From: an uncultured Victivallales bacterium
GTDB taxonomy: Bacteria; Verrucomicrobiota; Lentisphaeria; Oligosphaerales; JAFGRS01
NCBI GenBank assembly: GCA_903837355.1
Contig: CAILUI010000190.1
Location: forward strand, 1-34,413
Reading direction: 5' to 3'
Length of the DNA stretch: 34,413 bases
Part shown: piece by piece, positions 23,832 to 32,143 of the stretch
Layout: every line of letters starts with the position of its first letter
Position numbering within the stretch: the first letter of the stretch is position 1
Position numbers and translations under genes: made by a program
Notes under the pieces: model-generated
Told to the model about the DNA's origin: nothing
Seen by the model: only the letters and a program-made list of their open reading frames with translations
Databases searched by the model: none

Positions 23832-25241
23832 CTACCGCACCAACTTCCGCCTGGCCCGTTCGACGACTGTGCGCAGGCGAGCCAGTTGGTCTTCGCGACC
23901 GCTGGGTTTGCGGTATGCCGCCAGCAGGTCGTTGACCTGGCCTTGGGCCTTTTCGAGCAGCACGCGGTCACCGGCAGCGCCGGTCCAGCCGCGGCGGTCG
24001 ATCAGGTTTGGCTGCCAGAGTTCGCGGAAGTGCGTGAGGGTATGGTCCGAGGCGAGGTGATTCTGGAGGAACCCCAGATCGACCTCGACCGCCGCGGCCA
24101 GGCCGATGCGTTCGCGGGTTGGCACGGGTCTGCCGCCGAGGTGTTGGTGGCCGAGCGCCAGGTCACGTTCGATGGTCAGTTGCACCGGACAGAGCGTCCG
24201 CCCGCATTCGAGCATGCCCTCTCCGACCGACGGGTGGTGTCCCTGGAAGGCGGCGATGGTCATGGCCTTCCAGGCCTTCTCCATGGCGGCGTACAGTCCC
24301 GGTTCCTTGGCGGCGCAGTAGTCTCCGCCGCCGACGGGCAGGTTGTAGCCGGTCCAGCGGCGGATGAACTCACAGCAGACGAAGCCGTAGTAGAGTGCGT
24401 CGGGGGCGGAGTAGCTGGTCTCTCCGGAACTCATGTCCAGGGTGGCGCTCCACATCGAGCCACCCAGCGGGCAGGCGGGGTTAAGGGCGCGGCCCGCCAT
24501 CCAGGTGGCTACGATTTCGGCGGTGGCCACCGCAGTGAAGCCCTCGACCGTCACCGGGGTGGTCATCCCGGCGACGGGCATGGCCGTGATCCCGGCAGTG
24601 CCGCCCTCGCGGACTCGGCGTACGAACTTGTCCGCCACATCCTTGTCGAAGCGCAACGGGTGTGCAAAGCAGGTGGCCCCGTAAGTGAACCAGTTCTTCC
24701 AGCCCATGATCTCACCCATCTCCAGCAGGTAGTCCACCTGGTCCACGTACCAGGCAAAGGGCGGCTGGGGGCACTGGCAGTACTCGGCCATCAGCAGAGC
24801 CGATTCCAGGGACTCGAGGCGGGACGGGACTTCGGTCAGGCAGAGGCAGTGCCCGACGCCGAGGTCGCCGTGTAGCGCCTCGCCGATCTTCAGGCAGGTG
24901 ATCAGATCCTGGCGGTTGCCGCCACGGCGGGCGCCGGCTGCGTAGTCGTAGTAGACCTGCGCCACCTGAGTTCCGTAGCCCGGGGGTGCAGGCGGCGCGA
25001 ACCGTGGTGTCGGCTCGGCGTCCGCGGCACCGGGGAGGCGGATCCCGGCGATGAACTCCCGCACCCGGCGCGCCGGAAAGCGCACGCGCTCGGCCGCATC
25101 GTCGACCCGCGCTCCGGCCGCCTCCAGGGCAGCCCTTAACTCAGCGTTCTGGCAGAGGACGCCGACGGTCTCCAAGACCCCGCACACCGCCTGTTCCAGC
25201 GGCGCCAGGTCCACCCCCTCCAAGAGCCGGTACTGCAGCAT
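23832..25241 (-). CDS. MttB-family (trimethylamine methyltransferase-like) protein, non-pyrrolysine
   Basis: This is a 469-residue cytoplasmic TIM-barrel protein of the MttB superfamily (PF06253): RVRFPARRVREFIAG near the N terminus, then DLITCLKIGEAL, then ESALLMAEYCQCPQPP, and GMTTPVTVEGFTAVATAEIVA in the middle. The C-terminal third (GHHPSVGEGMLECGRTLCPVQL, then LGFLQNHLASDHTLTHFRE) is also typical. Authentic MttB carries pyrrolysine from an in-frame UAG; here the frame is uninterrupted, so it belongs to the non-pyrrolysine branch (which includes glycine betaine methyltransferases such as MtgB). These transfer methyl groups from quaternary amines to a corrinoid protein. No corrinoid protein or activase gene is near. 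AGGAGGGG upstream of the ATG at 25241 is a strong ribosome binding site. The substrate is unknown. Confidence 0.9.
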   Translation of the reverse strand: MLQYRLLEGVDLAPLEQAVCGVLETVGVLCQNAELRAALEAAGARVDDAAERVRFPARRVREFIAGIRLPGAADAEPTPRFAPPAPPGYGTQVAQVYYDYAAGARRGGNRQDLITCLKIGEALHGDLGVGHCLCLTEVPSRLESLESALLMAEYCQCPQPPFAWYVDQVDYLLEMGEIMGWKNWFTYGATCFAHPLRFDKDVADKFVRRVREGGTAGITAMPVAGMTTPVTVEGFTAVATAEIVATWMAGRALNPACPLGGSMWSATLDMSSGETSYSAPDALYYGFVCCEFIRRWTGYNLPVGGGDYCAAKEPGLYAAMEKAWKAMTIAAFQGHHPSVGEGMLECGRTLCPVQLTIERDLALGHQHLGGRPVPTRERIGLAAAVEVDLGFLQNHLASDHTLTHFRELWQPNLIDRRGWTGAAGDRVLLEKAQGQVNDLLAAYRKPSGREDQLARLRTVVERARRKLVR

Positions 25242-25613
25242 GGTCGCCCCCTCCTAGTAACCGCGCTCGCCCGTCTGCCCAACGCCCGCGCTCTGAGTCA
25301 GATCGTCTGTGCACCCTATCACTGTAGCCGCGTGAGCTCACACACGGCAAGTGCCGCGCCATGAGCCATCATCGCCAAGATATGGACGGAATGCGCATCC
25401 TGGCTGTCGCCCTGTGCCCCTGTACGCCGGGCTGCCGCTGTGCTCCGCCAAGGCGGGGCCAGTCTCCGGCTTGCAGGGCGATCTGGACAGGCTATGCTGA
25501 GGCCTGGATGCCAAGCCCGTCCGGGGCTGGCCGCGGCCAGGGTGGCAGGGCGGTCGGGTGTACCGGCAGAGCGGGTTCAGGCGCAAGGTGTCGAGAGATT
25601 AGGGAGAAACTGG
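25242..25613. other. Divergent intergenic region
   Basis: About 370 bases lie between the divergent methyltransferase and coiled-coil protein genes and should hold both promoters. An 8-base palindrome TGAGCTCA in CGTGAGCTCACACACG (near 25331-25346) could be an operator half. No convincing -35/-10 pair is visible. The plus-strand ribosome binding site AGGGAG (25601-25606) is clear. No gene is supported inside. Confidence 0.5.
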
Positions 25614-26132
25614 ATGAAACGCACTGTACTCGCGGCCCTGTTGGTGATGTCGATGGTGGTTACTGGCGTTCGGGCTCAAGACAAGCCTGCGGCTGACGCC
25701 GCGGTCCAGCCGGCGGCCACACCGGCGGCCACACCCGCGGCTGCGCCTGCGACACCCGCCGTGGCACCCGCCGCGGTACCGACTGCCCAGCCCGCGGCGG
25801 TGGCCGGCGAGGAGCTTCGGCAGCAGATCATGGAGCTGATGAAGCAGGTCAACGCCCTGGAGCGTGAGGCCCGCAAGAATGATCCCACCCTGAACGCCAA
25901 GCTCGACGATCTCGAGAAGCAGCGCCGCCAGATCTTCATCCAGGCCAAGCCTGAGATCGAGGCGCTTTACGCCCAGCAGGATGTGGTTCAGGACAAGGCG
26001 AAGGCGCTGTGGGGTAAGAACGCCGGTCAGGCCGGCAAGACGCGGCAGGGCGGCGGCGACGCCAGGGCCGAGAAGAAGGCTGAACGCGCCACGCAGCGGG
26101 CTGAGAAGGCGGCGGAGAAGGCCCAGAAGTAG
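25614..26132 (+). CDS. Small exported coiled-coil protein of unknown function
   Basis: This is a 172-residue protein with a signal peptide (MKRTVLAALLVMSMVVTGVRAQ), an Ala/Pro/Val-rich linker (about residues 24-65, repeats of PAATPAA type), a charged helical region (EELRQQIMELMKQVNALEREARKN, then LDDLEKQRRQIFIQAKPEIEALY) likely to form a coiled coil, and a Lys/Ala/Glu-rich tail (AEKKAERATQRAEKAAEKAQK). The layout resembles periplasmic structural or Spy-like chaperone-type helical proteins, but no family can be named. AGGGAG 7 bases before the ATG at 25614 sets the start, and the frame's upstream extension has no signal. It is convergent with the small Cys-rich gene, with a hairpin between them. 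Confidence 0.82.
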   Translation: MKRTVLAALLVMSMVVTGVRAQDKPAADAAVQPAATPAATPAAAPATPAVAPAAVPTAQPAAVAGEELRQQIMELMKQVNALEREARKNDPTLNAKLDDLEKQRRQIFIQAKPEIEALYAQQDVVQDKAKALWGKNAGQAGKTRQGGGDARAEKKAERATQRAEKAAEKAQK

Positions 26133-26166
26133 CATTCAGGCTGCGACCCGTGGGCCGCAGCGGGTA

Positions 26167-26207
26167 GGACCGAGGCGTTGCCGGCGTCGCCGGCAGGGCC
26201 TCGGTCC
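26167..26207. terminator. Hairpin between convergent genes, probable bidirectional terminator
   Basis: Two stacked perfect stems are seen: GGACCGAGGC (26167-26176) with GCCTCGGTCC (26198-26207), and inside it TGCCGGC (26179-26185) with GCCGGCA (26189-26195) around a 3-base loop. It lies between the stops at 26132 (plus) and 26227 (minus). There is no T-run on either side, so termination would be of the GC-hairpin type; this is inference from position. Confidence 0.65.
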
Positions 26208-26226
26208 CTGTGCGTGCGGGCTACGG

Positions 26227-26487
26227 TCAACGGGTGGTCGGCGGCAGCACGCTGAACTCGTCGCCTTCGTCGGCGGAATTGCCGAGGTCGGCGTAGTCGA
26301 CGATCTTGCCCTGCTGGAGGAGGTTGTCCAGCAGCAGGCCGACGTCGGCGGCAAGGCTGTTCATGGCATCCACCGAGGTGGCACGATAGCAGTGCTCGGT
26401 CACCTCGCACTGGATGCAGACCTCCGGGCCGACCCCCTCCTCGCAGAGGAAGCGGGCATAGTGGCCGAAGCACTTAGGTATCTTCAC
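26227..26487 (-). CDS. Small Cys-rich protein of unknown function next to acyl carrier protein
   Basis: This is an 86-residue cytoplasmic protein starting at GTG, supported by AGGAGGTG 8 bases upstream. The N-terminal third holds five cysteines, C6, C15, C24, C27 and C33 (PKCFGHYARFLC, then CIQCEVTEHC), suggesting a zinc or Fe-S site. The rest is helical (MNSLAADVGLLLDNLLQQGKI) with an acidic tail. It lies 66 bp after the acyl carrier protein gene in the same direction and probably shares its transcript. No named family is recognised. Confidence 0.7.
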   Translation of the reverse strand: MKIPKCFGHYARFLCEEGVGPEVCIQCEVTEHCYRATSVDAMNSLAADVGLLLDNLLQQGKIVDYADLGNSADEGDEFSVLPPTTR

Positions 26488-26553
26488 TCTTTGCGCACCT
26501 CCTGGGGCGCCAGCAGTTGCAGCGACAAGACTCGTGACGTCGGCCTACCGCCG

Positions 26554-26802
26554 TCAGGCAGCCCGCTTGCTGCGGATCAACTCGGCCAGCGTGCTGACGC
26601 TCTTCAGGGTCTCCGAGGTGATGTCAGCTTGCTCGAACTTGACCTCGAACATCTCTTCGATGGCGACGATGAGTTCCAACAGCAGGAACGAATCGACGCC
26701 GTAGTCGACCAGTTCGACGTCGTTCTGGATATCTGCCGGATCGATATCGAGGAAAAGCCGCTCGACGATGAGTTCCTTCAGACCTTGCTCCATGTCAGCC
26801 AT
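26554..26802 (-). CDS. Acyl carrier protein, orphan
   Basis: This is an 82-residue acyl carrier protein-like domain. The phosphopantetheine attachment serine lies in YGVDSFLLLELI (Ser38), followed by the acidic recognition helix IEEMFEVKF and the last helix TLKSVSTLAELI. It keeps the DS motif, though Asp-Ser-Phe-Leu replaces the DSL(D/A) of fatty-acid-synthesis AcpP, which suggests a specialised carrier protein. No ketosynthase, acyltransferase or adenylation gene is in the window. The neighbours are a TRAP binding protein upstream and an 86-residue Cys-rich protein downstream. AAGGA about 9 bases upstream supports the ATG at 26802. Confidence 0.88.
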   Translation of the reverse strand: MADMEQGLKELIVERLFLDIDPADIQNDVELVDYGVDSFLLLELIVAIEEMFEVKFEQADITSETLKSVSTLAELIRSKRAA

Positions 26803-26831
26803 GCATCACGTTCCTTTCCAAACCTGTGCTT

Positions 26832-27923
26832 TCACTTCGGTGCCGCCACGTCCTTCATTTGCTGGCGGATGTCATCGAGAACCTGGGCTCCAGGCAGTCC
26901 GGCAGCCTCGGTGGTCTTAACGTAGTCATCGAGGATGGCCTTGACGGCGTCGCGGGCGCGCTCGGCGTCGGCGGGTGGCAGGTTCTGCACCTTCTTCCCG
27001 AGTCCGGTGATGAAGGCCAGTCCCGCGACGTCCGCCTGGTCCCAGGCTTCACCGTGCTTCACGGCCCACTCGCGGCTAGCGTTGGTAAGGGTCTGTTGCA
27101 GGTCCGCCGGCAGTGCCTCCCACCTGGCCTTGTTCATGACCACGAACAGGGTCGTTGTGTAGCCGATGGTCGGGAGGGGGGTGATGGACTCGATCACGTC
27201 GCTCTGGCGCCAGCCCTGCAGGGCCTCGACGGGGCAGAGGGTGGCGTCAACGACGTCCTTGCGCAGAGCCTCGTAGGTCTCGTTCTGCGGCATACCGACG
27301 GCACTGCCGCCGAGCTTCTCGACGATCCTGCCAGAGAGGCCGGTGGCGCGCACCTTGAGGCCCTTGATAGCGGCGAGCGTAGCGACCGGCTTGCGGGTGG
27401 CGAGGACGCCCGGTCCGTGGGCATGGACGTAGAGCACATGCACGTCGCCGACCTCCTTGGGGGCGTACTTGGCGAGGATGGTGTTGGCGATGGTGGTGGC
27501 GGTCTTGCCGTCCGGGTAGCCCAGGGGCAAATCGAGGCCCTCCAGCAGCGGGAAACGGCCCCGCGTGTAGGCGAAGCAACCCATGCCGATATCGGCCACG
27601 CCTTGTACCACCCCGTCGTAGGTCTTCGTGGGCTCCAGCAGGGAGCCATCGGCGTGGATGGCGATCTGGATGCGGCCCTGGGTCCGGGTCTCGACGTCCC
27701 TGGCCCAGCCTTCCGCCATCTTGTACTGGATATGGGTGGCCGGGAAGAAGATGCTGTAGGTCAAGGAGTAGGTCTTGGCAGACTCCCCCGAGCCCGGGGC
27801 AGAGCCGCGGCTGCCTTCACGGCTTCCCGGCCGCTTGGCCTGGCCGCAGCCTGCGCTCAGGATGGCGAGGACGGCGCCGATACCGGCCAGAGCGCCGGCA
27901 GCACGTCGGAGACGTCGTAGCAT
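26832..27923 (-). CDS. TRAP transporter substrate-binding lipoprotein (DctP family), orphan
   Basis: This is a 363-residue predicted lipoprotein with an Arg-rich start, a hydrophobic stretch and LSAGC (lipid Cys near residue 26). The mature part has the DctP pattern: SLTYSIFFPATHIQYKMAEGWARDVETRTQGRI, then LEPTKTYDGVVQGVADIG, then GLKVRATGLSGRIVEKLGGSAVGMPQNETYEALRKDVVDATL, where the conserved Arg for carboxylate binding lies in KVRATG. The ATG at 27923 with AGAGGAAAG before it is preferred to the GTG at 27941. TRAP systems need DctQ and DctM permease subunits, and neither is in the window, so it either works with a distant permease or is a sensor-type binding protein. It is 29 bp from the acyl carrier protein gene. 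Confidence 0.92.
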   Translation of the reverse strand: MLRRLRRAAGALAGIGAVLAILSAGCGQAKRPGSREGSRGSAPGSGESAKTYSLTYSIFFPATHIQYKMAEGWARDVETRTQGRIQIAIHADGSLLEPTKTYDGVVQGVADIGMGCFAYTRGRFPLLEGLDLPLGYPDGKTATTIANTILAKYAPKEVGDVHVLYVHAHGPGVLATRKPVATLAAIKGLKVRATGLSGRIVEKLGGSAVGMPQNETYEALRKDVVDATLCPVEALQGWRQSDVIESITPLPTIGYTTTLFVVMNKARWEALPADLQQTLTNASREWAVKHGEAWDQADVAGLAFITGLGKKVQNLPPADAERARDAVKAILDDYVKTTEAAGLPGAQVLDDIRQQMKDVAAPK

Positions 27924-28014
27924 GGGCTTTCCTCTACTCACTGGGTGGCCGCATGGCCAGAGCCTGGGCTCGGTCGGGGCGGGGAGAGTGTACCCAGGGC
28001 GCCAGCCACAGCCA

Positions 28015-28869
28015 TCAGATCCGGCTCCTGAGGAAGTGTACCGCAGTGCGGATGTCCGCTTCGGGGTGTGCGCCGACTTCGCGTTCGATGGTCAGGTATC
28101 CCGCGTAGCCGATTGCCTGCAGGGCGTGTAGGTAGCCGTCCCAGTTGACGGCGCCCTGTCCGAGCGGCAGTTCGTTGAAAAGCTCGCCGATGTTGAGGCC
28201 CTCGACGCCGCCTTCGGCAAAGGCCGCATAGACTTTGGCCGGGTCGCAGGGTTTGTACTGCACGCCGTCCTTGGCGTGGGTATGCACGATGTGACCGGCC
28301 AGGGTATGGACAGCCTGCACGGGGTCATCGTTCAGGACCATGATGAGGTTGGCCGGGTCGAGGTTGACGCCAATGCCGCTCGAGCCGACATCGTCCAGGA
28401 AGCTCTTCAGGCGGGTGGCCGGCTCGGGCCCGGTCTCGATGGCGAAGGTGACGCCGCGCGGCACCGCGTAGGCTCCCAGCTCTTGGCACACTGCAAGCTG
28501 GTTGCGGTAGACGGGCGAATGGGGGTCGGCAGGGATCACGCCGATATGGGTGGTGACGACGGTGGTACCGAGTTCCACCGCCAGATCGACGATGGCCTGG
28601 CTGCGCCGTATCTTGGTGGGGTTTTCGGCGGGGATCTGGAAGCCGTGGCCGCCGAGGTCGCCGCAGAGGGCGCTGATCTCCAGGCCGCAGTCGGCGACCA
28701 GACGGCGGAAGTCGGCGCGGGCCTGGGGGTCCAGCGCTTCGGCCTTCATGGCGCCGTCGACGACGTAGACCTGCAGGCCATCGGCCCCGAGCTCACGGGC
28801 CTTGCGCACGCCCTCGGGGATGGGCAGGCGGAACGAGTCGACCATGACGCCAATCTTGAATCTGGCCAT
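28015..28869 (-). CDS. Sugar phosphate isomerase/epimerase-like TIM-barrel protein
   Basis: This 284-residue protein belongs to the AP-endonuclease-2 / xylose-isomerase-like TIM-barrel family (PF01261). It opens FKIGVMVDSFRLPIPEGVRKARELGADGLQVY. Likely metal-binding positions lie in TFAIETGPE, GVNLDPANL, HIVHTHAKDG and YLTIERE (Glu, Asp, His, Glu). Such enzymes isomerise or epimerise sugars and inositols and are abundant in carbohydrate-degrading environmental bacteria. Its ATG follows the ceramidase-like stop by 10 bp with TGAGGAG as ribosome binding site, so they are coexpressed. The exact substrate is not readable. Confidence 0.9.
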   Translation of the reverse strand: MARFKIGVMVDSFRLPIPEGVRKARELGADGLQVYVVDGAMKAEALDPQARADFRRLVADCGLEISALCGDLGGHGFQIPAENPTKIRRSQAIVDLAVELGTTVVTTHIGVIPADPHSPVYRNQLAVCQELGAYAVPRGVTFAIETGPEPATRLKSFLDDVGSSGIGVNLDPANLIMVLNDDPVQAVHTLAGHIVHTHAKDGVQYKPCDPAKVYAAFAEGGVEGLNIGELFNELPLGQGAVNWDGYLHALQAIGYAGYLTIEREVGAHPEADIRTAVHFLRSRI

Positions 28870-28879
28870 CGCGCGCTCC

Positions 28880-30205
28880 TCATCTCAGCGGGGGGGGGGC
28901 CTGCAGGCGCTTTGCCAGCGCTACCGTCGCCGTCACCAGCCGGTCGCCTGCGGCCGGCTCGAAGAAGCTCAGCCGCGCTTCGTAGCCGGTTGCTTCAGGG
29001 GTCGGAATATACCCCTGTAGTTCGCCGTTTGCCAAGCTCACCACGAAGGCTCCTGGAACCGCGGCTTTCAGCGCGAGTGCATACTCCACAAAGCACTCTC
29101 CCGGCCAGCCGACGAGGCAGGTTTCGCCGATCCTGAGGACCTGGATCTCGACGGGGTTGTACTCGCGGTACAGCGCCATGGTGGCGCCCCTTTCCTGGGC
29201 GCGAGCCAGGGCCACGCGTTCCTCGGCGCCGAAGACCGTGCATTCGGCGGTGCGCCGGGGTCCGTGTGGCGCCTGGTTTCGCCGCAGCCGTTCGTAGTCG
29301 GCGACTGCCGTGCCGAGTTCTGCTTCGGCCTCGGCCACCGAACCGAAGCTCCGCGGCGGCAGTTCGACGCGGTCGCTGGCGGCGCCGAGTGTTAGCGCGG
29401 TGTGGAAGTCGGTGTTGGCGAGGCGCTCGATGGCAGCCTGGGCCTGGTGACCCAGCAAGGCGCCCAGGCGTTCGGCTTCGGCGAAGGTCTGGCCGTGGAC
29501 GTGGTAGCGCGGGCTGAGGTTGCCGCAGGGGCCGTTGTGGTAGAGCACCTGCAGGCCTGGGAAGGCGGCTTCGAGCACCTGGCGGGTGTAGTGCGGGAAG
29601 TCGGAGCTGACCTGCCGCGAGTCCTCGTGCAGCACGGTCGGGTGCATGCTGTACACCATCTGCAGGGCCAGTGCACTGTGGTCGGCGGCGCGGCGTACCA
29701 GCACCAGTCCGACCTCGGGATCGCGGGTGCCGTCGGGGCTGAGGCGGTTGCCGCCCACGCCGGTGCTGTGGGCACTGGTTACGGCCAGCTCTGCCGGCAG
29801 CGCACTGGCGACGGCGGCGCTGCCCGCCTCGATGATGCCCTGCTGGAACCGCTCCATATACGCGGGGTCGGGGGGCGGCACGGTGGGGTCTTCTCCCCAG
29901 GACAGCATCGTCGCGGTGATCGGGCCGGAGTGCGTGTGCGTGGCACTGATCAGGATCTGTTCCGGCGCCAGGCCGGTGCGCTGAGCAATCGCAGCGCGGC
30001 AGTGCTGGACGGTGCGGTGGTGGATGAAGAGGATATCGACGGCCAGACTGAGCACGGCCTGCCCGCTGTCCTCCAGGTACAGCGCCGTGGCCCAGAGCGG
30101 GTCGTGGATCCCGGTTGAGAGACGCGGTACATGGGGGTAACCGACCAAAAACAGCGACGTGTGGTTGGAGATGTCCCGTCGCGCTACGCCAGCTCTGAGC
30201 GCCAT
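28880..30205 (-). CDS. Neutral/alkaline non-lysosomal ceramidase-like hydrolase
   Basis: This 441-residue protein matches the N-terminal domain of neutral ceramidases (PF04734): AGVARRDISN, then SLAVDILFIHHRTVQ, the metal-ligand segment ATHTHSGP, YSMHPTVLHEDSRQVSSDFPHYTRQ, NGPCGNLSPR and VGWPGECFVEYALALK, then NGELQGYIPTPEATGYEARLSFFEP. The C-terminal immunoglobulin-like domain of true ceramidases is absent, and no signal peptide is seen, so in vivo activity on ceramide is doubtful; many such paralogues in planctomycete-like genomes act on unknown amides. The ATG at 30205 is preferred to GTG at 30211, because GGAG lies 5 bases upstream of the ATG. The last codons run through a C10 tract. Confidence 0.88.
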   Translation of the reverse strand: MALRAGVARRDISNHTSLFLVGYPHVPRLSTGIHDPLWATALYLEDSGQAVLSLAVDILFIHHRTVQHCRAAIAQRTGLAPEQILISATHTHSGPITATMLSWGEDPTVPPPDPAYMERFQQGIIEAGSAAVASALPAELAVTSAHSTGVGGNRLSPDGTRDPEVGLVLVRRAADHSALALQMVYSMHPTVLHEDSRQVSSDFPHYTRQVLEAAFPGLQVLYHNGPCGNLSPRYHVHGQTFAEAERLGALLGHQAQAAIERLANTDFHTALTLGAASDRVELPPRSFGSVAEAEAELGTAVADYERLRRNQAPHGPRRTAECTVFGAEERVALARAQERGATMALYREYNPVEIQVLRIGETCLVGWPGECFVEYALALKAAVPGAFVVSLANGELQGYIPTPEATGYEARLSFFEPAAGDRLVTATVALAKRLQAPPPLR

Positions 30206-30215
30206 CGTCACTCCT

Positions 30216-31088
30216 TCAGTCGCTATAGCGGAGGTCCAGGTCTGCGGTCAAGCCGAGTTCGTCGCGCTGTCGCCAGCGGTACTCGGGACTGGGCAGTTCC
30301 TCGGTGAAGGTCCTAAAGAGCTCATGGTACCGCGCCCGGAAGGTCAGCGAATTGCGGGCGATGTTCCGGCGGTATTCCTTCTGGCCGATGGCGGCGGTGG
30401 TAATGCCTTCGAAGTGGTACATCTCGACGGTCGGAGTGTAGGCCACCGCGAAGCCCGCCTGGCGCGCCCGGATGCAGAGGTCGAGGTCCTCATACTGGAC
30501 CGGGTGGAAGCATTCGTCGAGCAGGCCGACGCGTTCGCGCAGGTCCGTCCGCATCATCCAGCAGGCGCTGATGAGGGACCAGGTGGGCCAGTGGGTGCTG
30601 TAGCGCGGGTCGTGGCGCGGGCTGCCGCGGCCGCGAAAGGCGATGCGGCCGAGGCGGCTGATGCTGACCCCCGCGCACTGGATCGGGTGGGGCGCATAGG
30701 GGTAGATCAGTTTGGGTCCGACGATGCCGGTCTGGGGATGCGCTTGGAACACGGCAGCGAGATCTGTCAGCCAGGTTCGCGTGCAGACGACCGCGTCGTT
30801 GTCGAGGAGGACGGTGTAGGCGGAGCGGACCCGCTGCCAGGCCTCGTTGCGGGCCAGAGAGCAGCCTTTGTTCTCGGCGTTCCGCCAGGTCGTGAACTCG
30901 ATGCCAGCAGCGCGGTAGCGCGGGGCCATCTCGGCGATCAACGCCGGCGTCTCATCGGACGAGGCGTTGTCAACCAGGAAGACTTCTGCCGGCAGCACCG
31001 CCGCGCCCAGGATGCTCTCGAGGCAGTGGTGTGTGAACGGCGCGCCGTTATGGGCGAGGATGATCAGAGCGCAGTCAGCAGGCGTCAT
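30216..31088 (-). CDS. Family 2 glycosyltransferase
   Basis: This is a 290-residue GT-A fold glycosyltransferase: ALIILAHNGAPFTHHCLESIL, then VFLVDNASSDETPALI, then ENKGCSLARNEAW, the DxD-type metal motif LLDNDAVV, and QYEDLDLCIRARQAGF with YTPTVEMYHFEG near the end. It matches the rhamnosyl/GT2 (WcaE, Rfb-like) group that transfers sugars to surface polysaccharides. No membrane segment is seen. The ATG at 31088 is chosen because the upstream frame is Pro/Ala-rich and lacks family features; GGAGA lies upstream. It ends 10 bp before the ceramidase-like gene, suggesting an operon. Confidence 0.92.
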   Translation of the reverse strand: MTPADCALIILAHNGAPFTHHCLESILGAAVLPAEVFLVDNASSDETPALIAEMAPRYRAAGIEFTTWRNAENKGCSLARNEAWQRVRSAYTVLLDNDAVVCTRTWLTDLAAVFQAHPQTGIVGPKLIYPYAPHPIQCAGVSISRLGRIAFRGRGSPRHDPRYSTHWPTWSLISACWMMRTDLRERVGLLDECFHPVQYEDLDLCIRARQAGFAVAYTPTVEMYHFEGITTAAIGQKEYRRNIARNSLTFRARYHELFRTFTEELPSPEYRWRQRDELGLTADLDLRYSD

Positions 31089-31191
31089 GGCGGCGCGATC
31101 TCCGTGGGTGTTGTGCGCGACTGGCGGACCCCCCGCCGGGGCGGGTGCATCGGGACCATGTACCCTCTTCACAACGTGCCGTGCCCCGTGC

Positions 31192-32109
31192 TCATTGGCT
31201 CGGCGTGCCGGCGGCGACTCCCGTGGCAGGTGCCAGTTCGGCCAGCACCGGGAGATGGTCGGAGAGGACGTCGGGCAGCACGATGTGGCGCACGAAGCGC
31301 AGGTGGCTGGACACCAGGATCCAGTCGATACGCCGGCGGCTGGCGGGGTGGGTATGGGTGGTGTCGTCCTGCTCGTAGGTATGGAGCTTCAGTTCGGTCA
31401 TCAGTTCGTCCATGCCGGGTTCCCGGCGCGGGGTGCTGTTGAAGTCGCCCATGATGATCAAGGGCAGGCGCTCGGGGCTCAGTTCGACGATCAGTTCGCG
31501 GAGTTGGGCCAGGCGGTTTCGCGCCCTGAGGAAGTCGAGGTGTAGCGAGACCACGCGGGCGGCGCCGTCCGGCGCCGCCGGCCATGGGAGGATCGCCGAT
31601 ACCCAGCCCTTGCGGAAGGTTGGCGGGGTGGGTTTGAAGGTGCCGCCGCGGCCGTCGCCGAGTTCACCGCGGGCCAGGAGGGCCGTGCCGTAAGCCAGGC
31701 CCAGGCGTTGGACGTGGTGCATCTGCGTGTAGCTGGCGTAGCCGGCCTGCCGGGCCAGGAAGTCCACATGGTTAAAGCGGCCGCTCCAGATGGCCTTGCC
31801 ATCGGCCTCCTGCAGGGCGACGACGTAGGGCTGGTGCCAGCGCAGAAGTGCCGACACCCGCAGCAGTTGCAGCTCGGCCCGTCCCCGGCGCACCAGGCGC
31901 TGGATCAAGCGGTTGCCGCGCCCGTGTGCGAGGTTCAGGGTGAGGACGCCGAGCGTCTCGTCAGCGCCCAGCATTTGCGGCGCCGTCAGGTGCTGGACGT
32001 CGACCAGGCAACGTCGTGGTCGACGTCGGTTGGTGGGGACTGCGGCCACATGGGCGTGTGTGGCAGGGGCACCGTCATGGCCGCGCGTCTGCATGTCGCC
32101 TTTCAACAT
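31192..32109 (-). CDS. Endonuclease/exonuclease/phosphatase-fold protein
   Basis: This protein is about 305 residues from the ATG at 32109 and has the EEP fold (PF03372): LGVLTLNLAHGRGN, VVALQEAD with the metal-binding Glu, VVSLHLDFLRARNRLAQL, IIMGDFNSTP with the Asp/Asn pair, RIDWILVSSHL and DVLSDHLPVLAEL with the catalytic Asp/His. All key residues are present, so it is likely an active phosphodiesterase or phosphatase. A TTG at 32160 or ATGs at 32094 and 31974 are alternative starts; the N-terminal 45 or so residues are Arg/Thr-rich and outside the fold. It follows the GH51-like gene by 34 bp. Confidence 0.85.
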   Translation of the reverse strand: MLKGDMQTRGHDGAPATHAHVAAVPTNRRRPRRCLVDVQHLTAPQMLGADETLGVLTLNLAHGRGNRLIQRLVRRGRAELQLLRVSALLRWHQPYVVALQEADGKAIWSGRFNHVDFLARQAGYASYTQMHHVQRLGLAYGTALLARGELGDGRGGTFKPTPPTFRKGWVSAILPWPAAPDGAARVVSLHLDFLRARNRLAQLRELIVELSPERLPLIIMGDFNSTPRREPGMDELMTELKLHTYEQDDTTHTHPASRRRIDWILVSSHLRFVRHIVLPDVLSDHLPVLAELAPATGVAAGTPSQ

Positions 32110-32143
32110 CCCGTCCCGCCGCCGGCCGGCTGGCCGCGGTGGG

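Noticed and set aside
23832..25241. Pyrrolysine-encoding methyltransferase
   Set aside because: The frame has no internal UAG, so it is the non-pyrrolysine branch.
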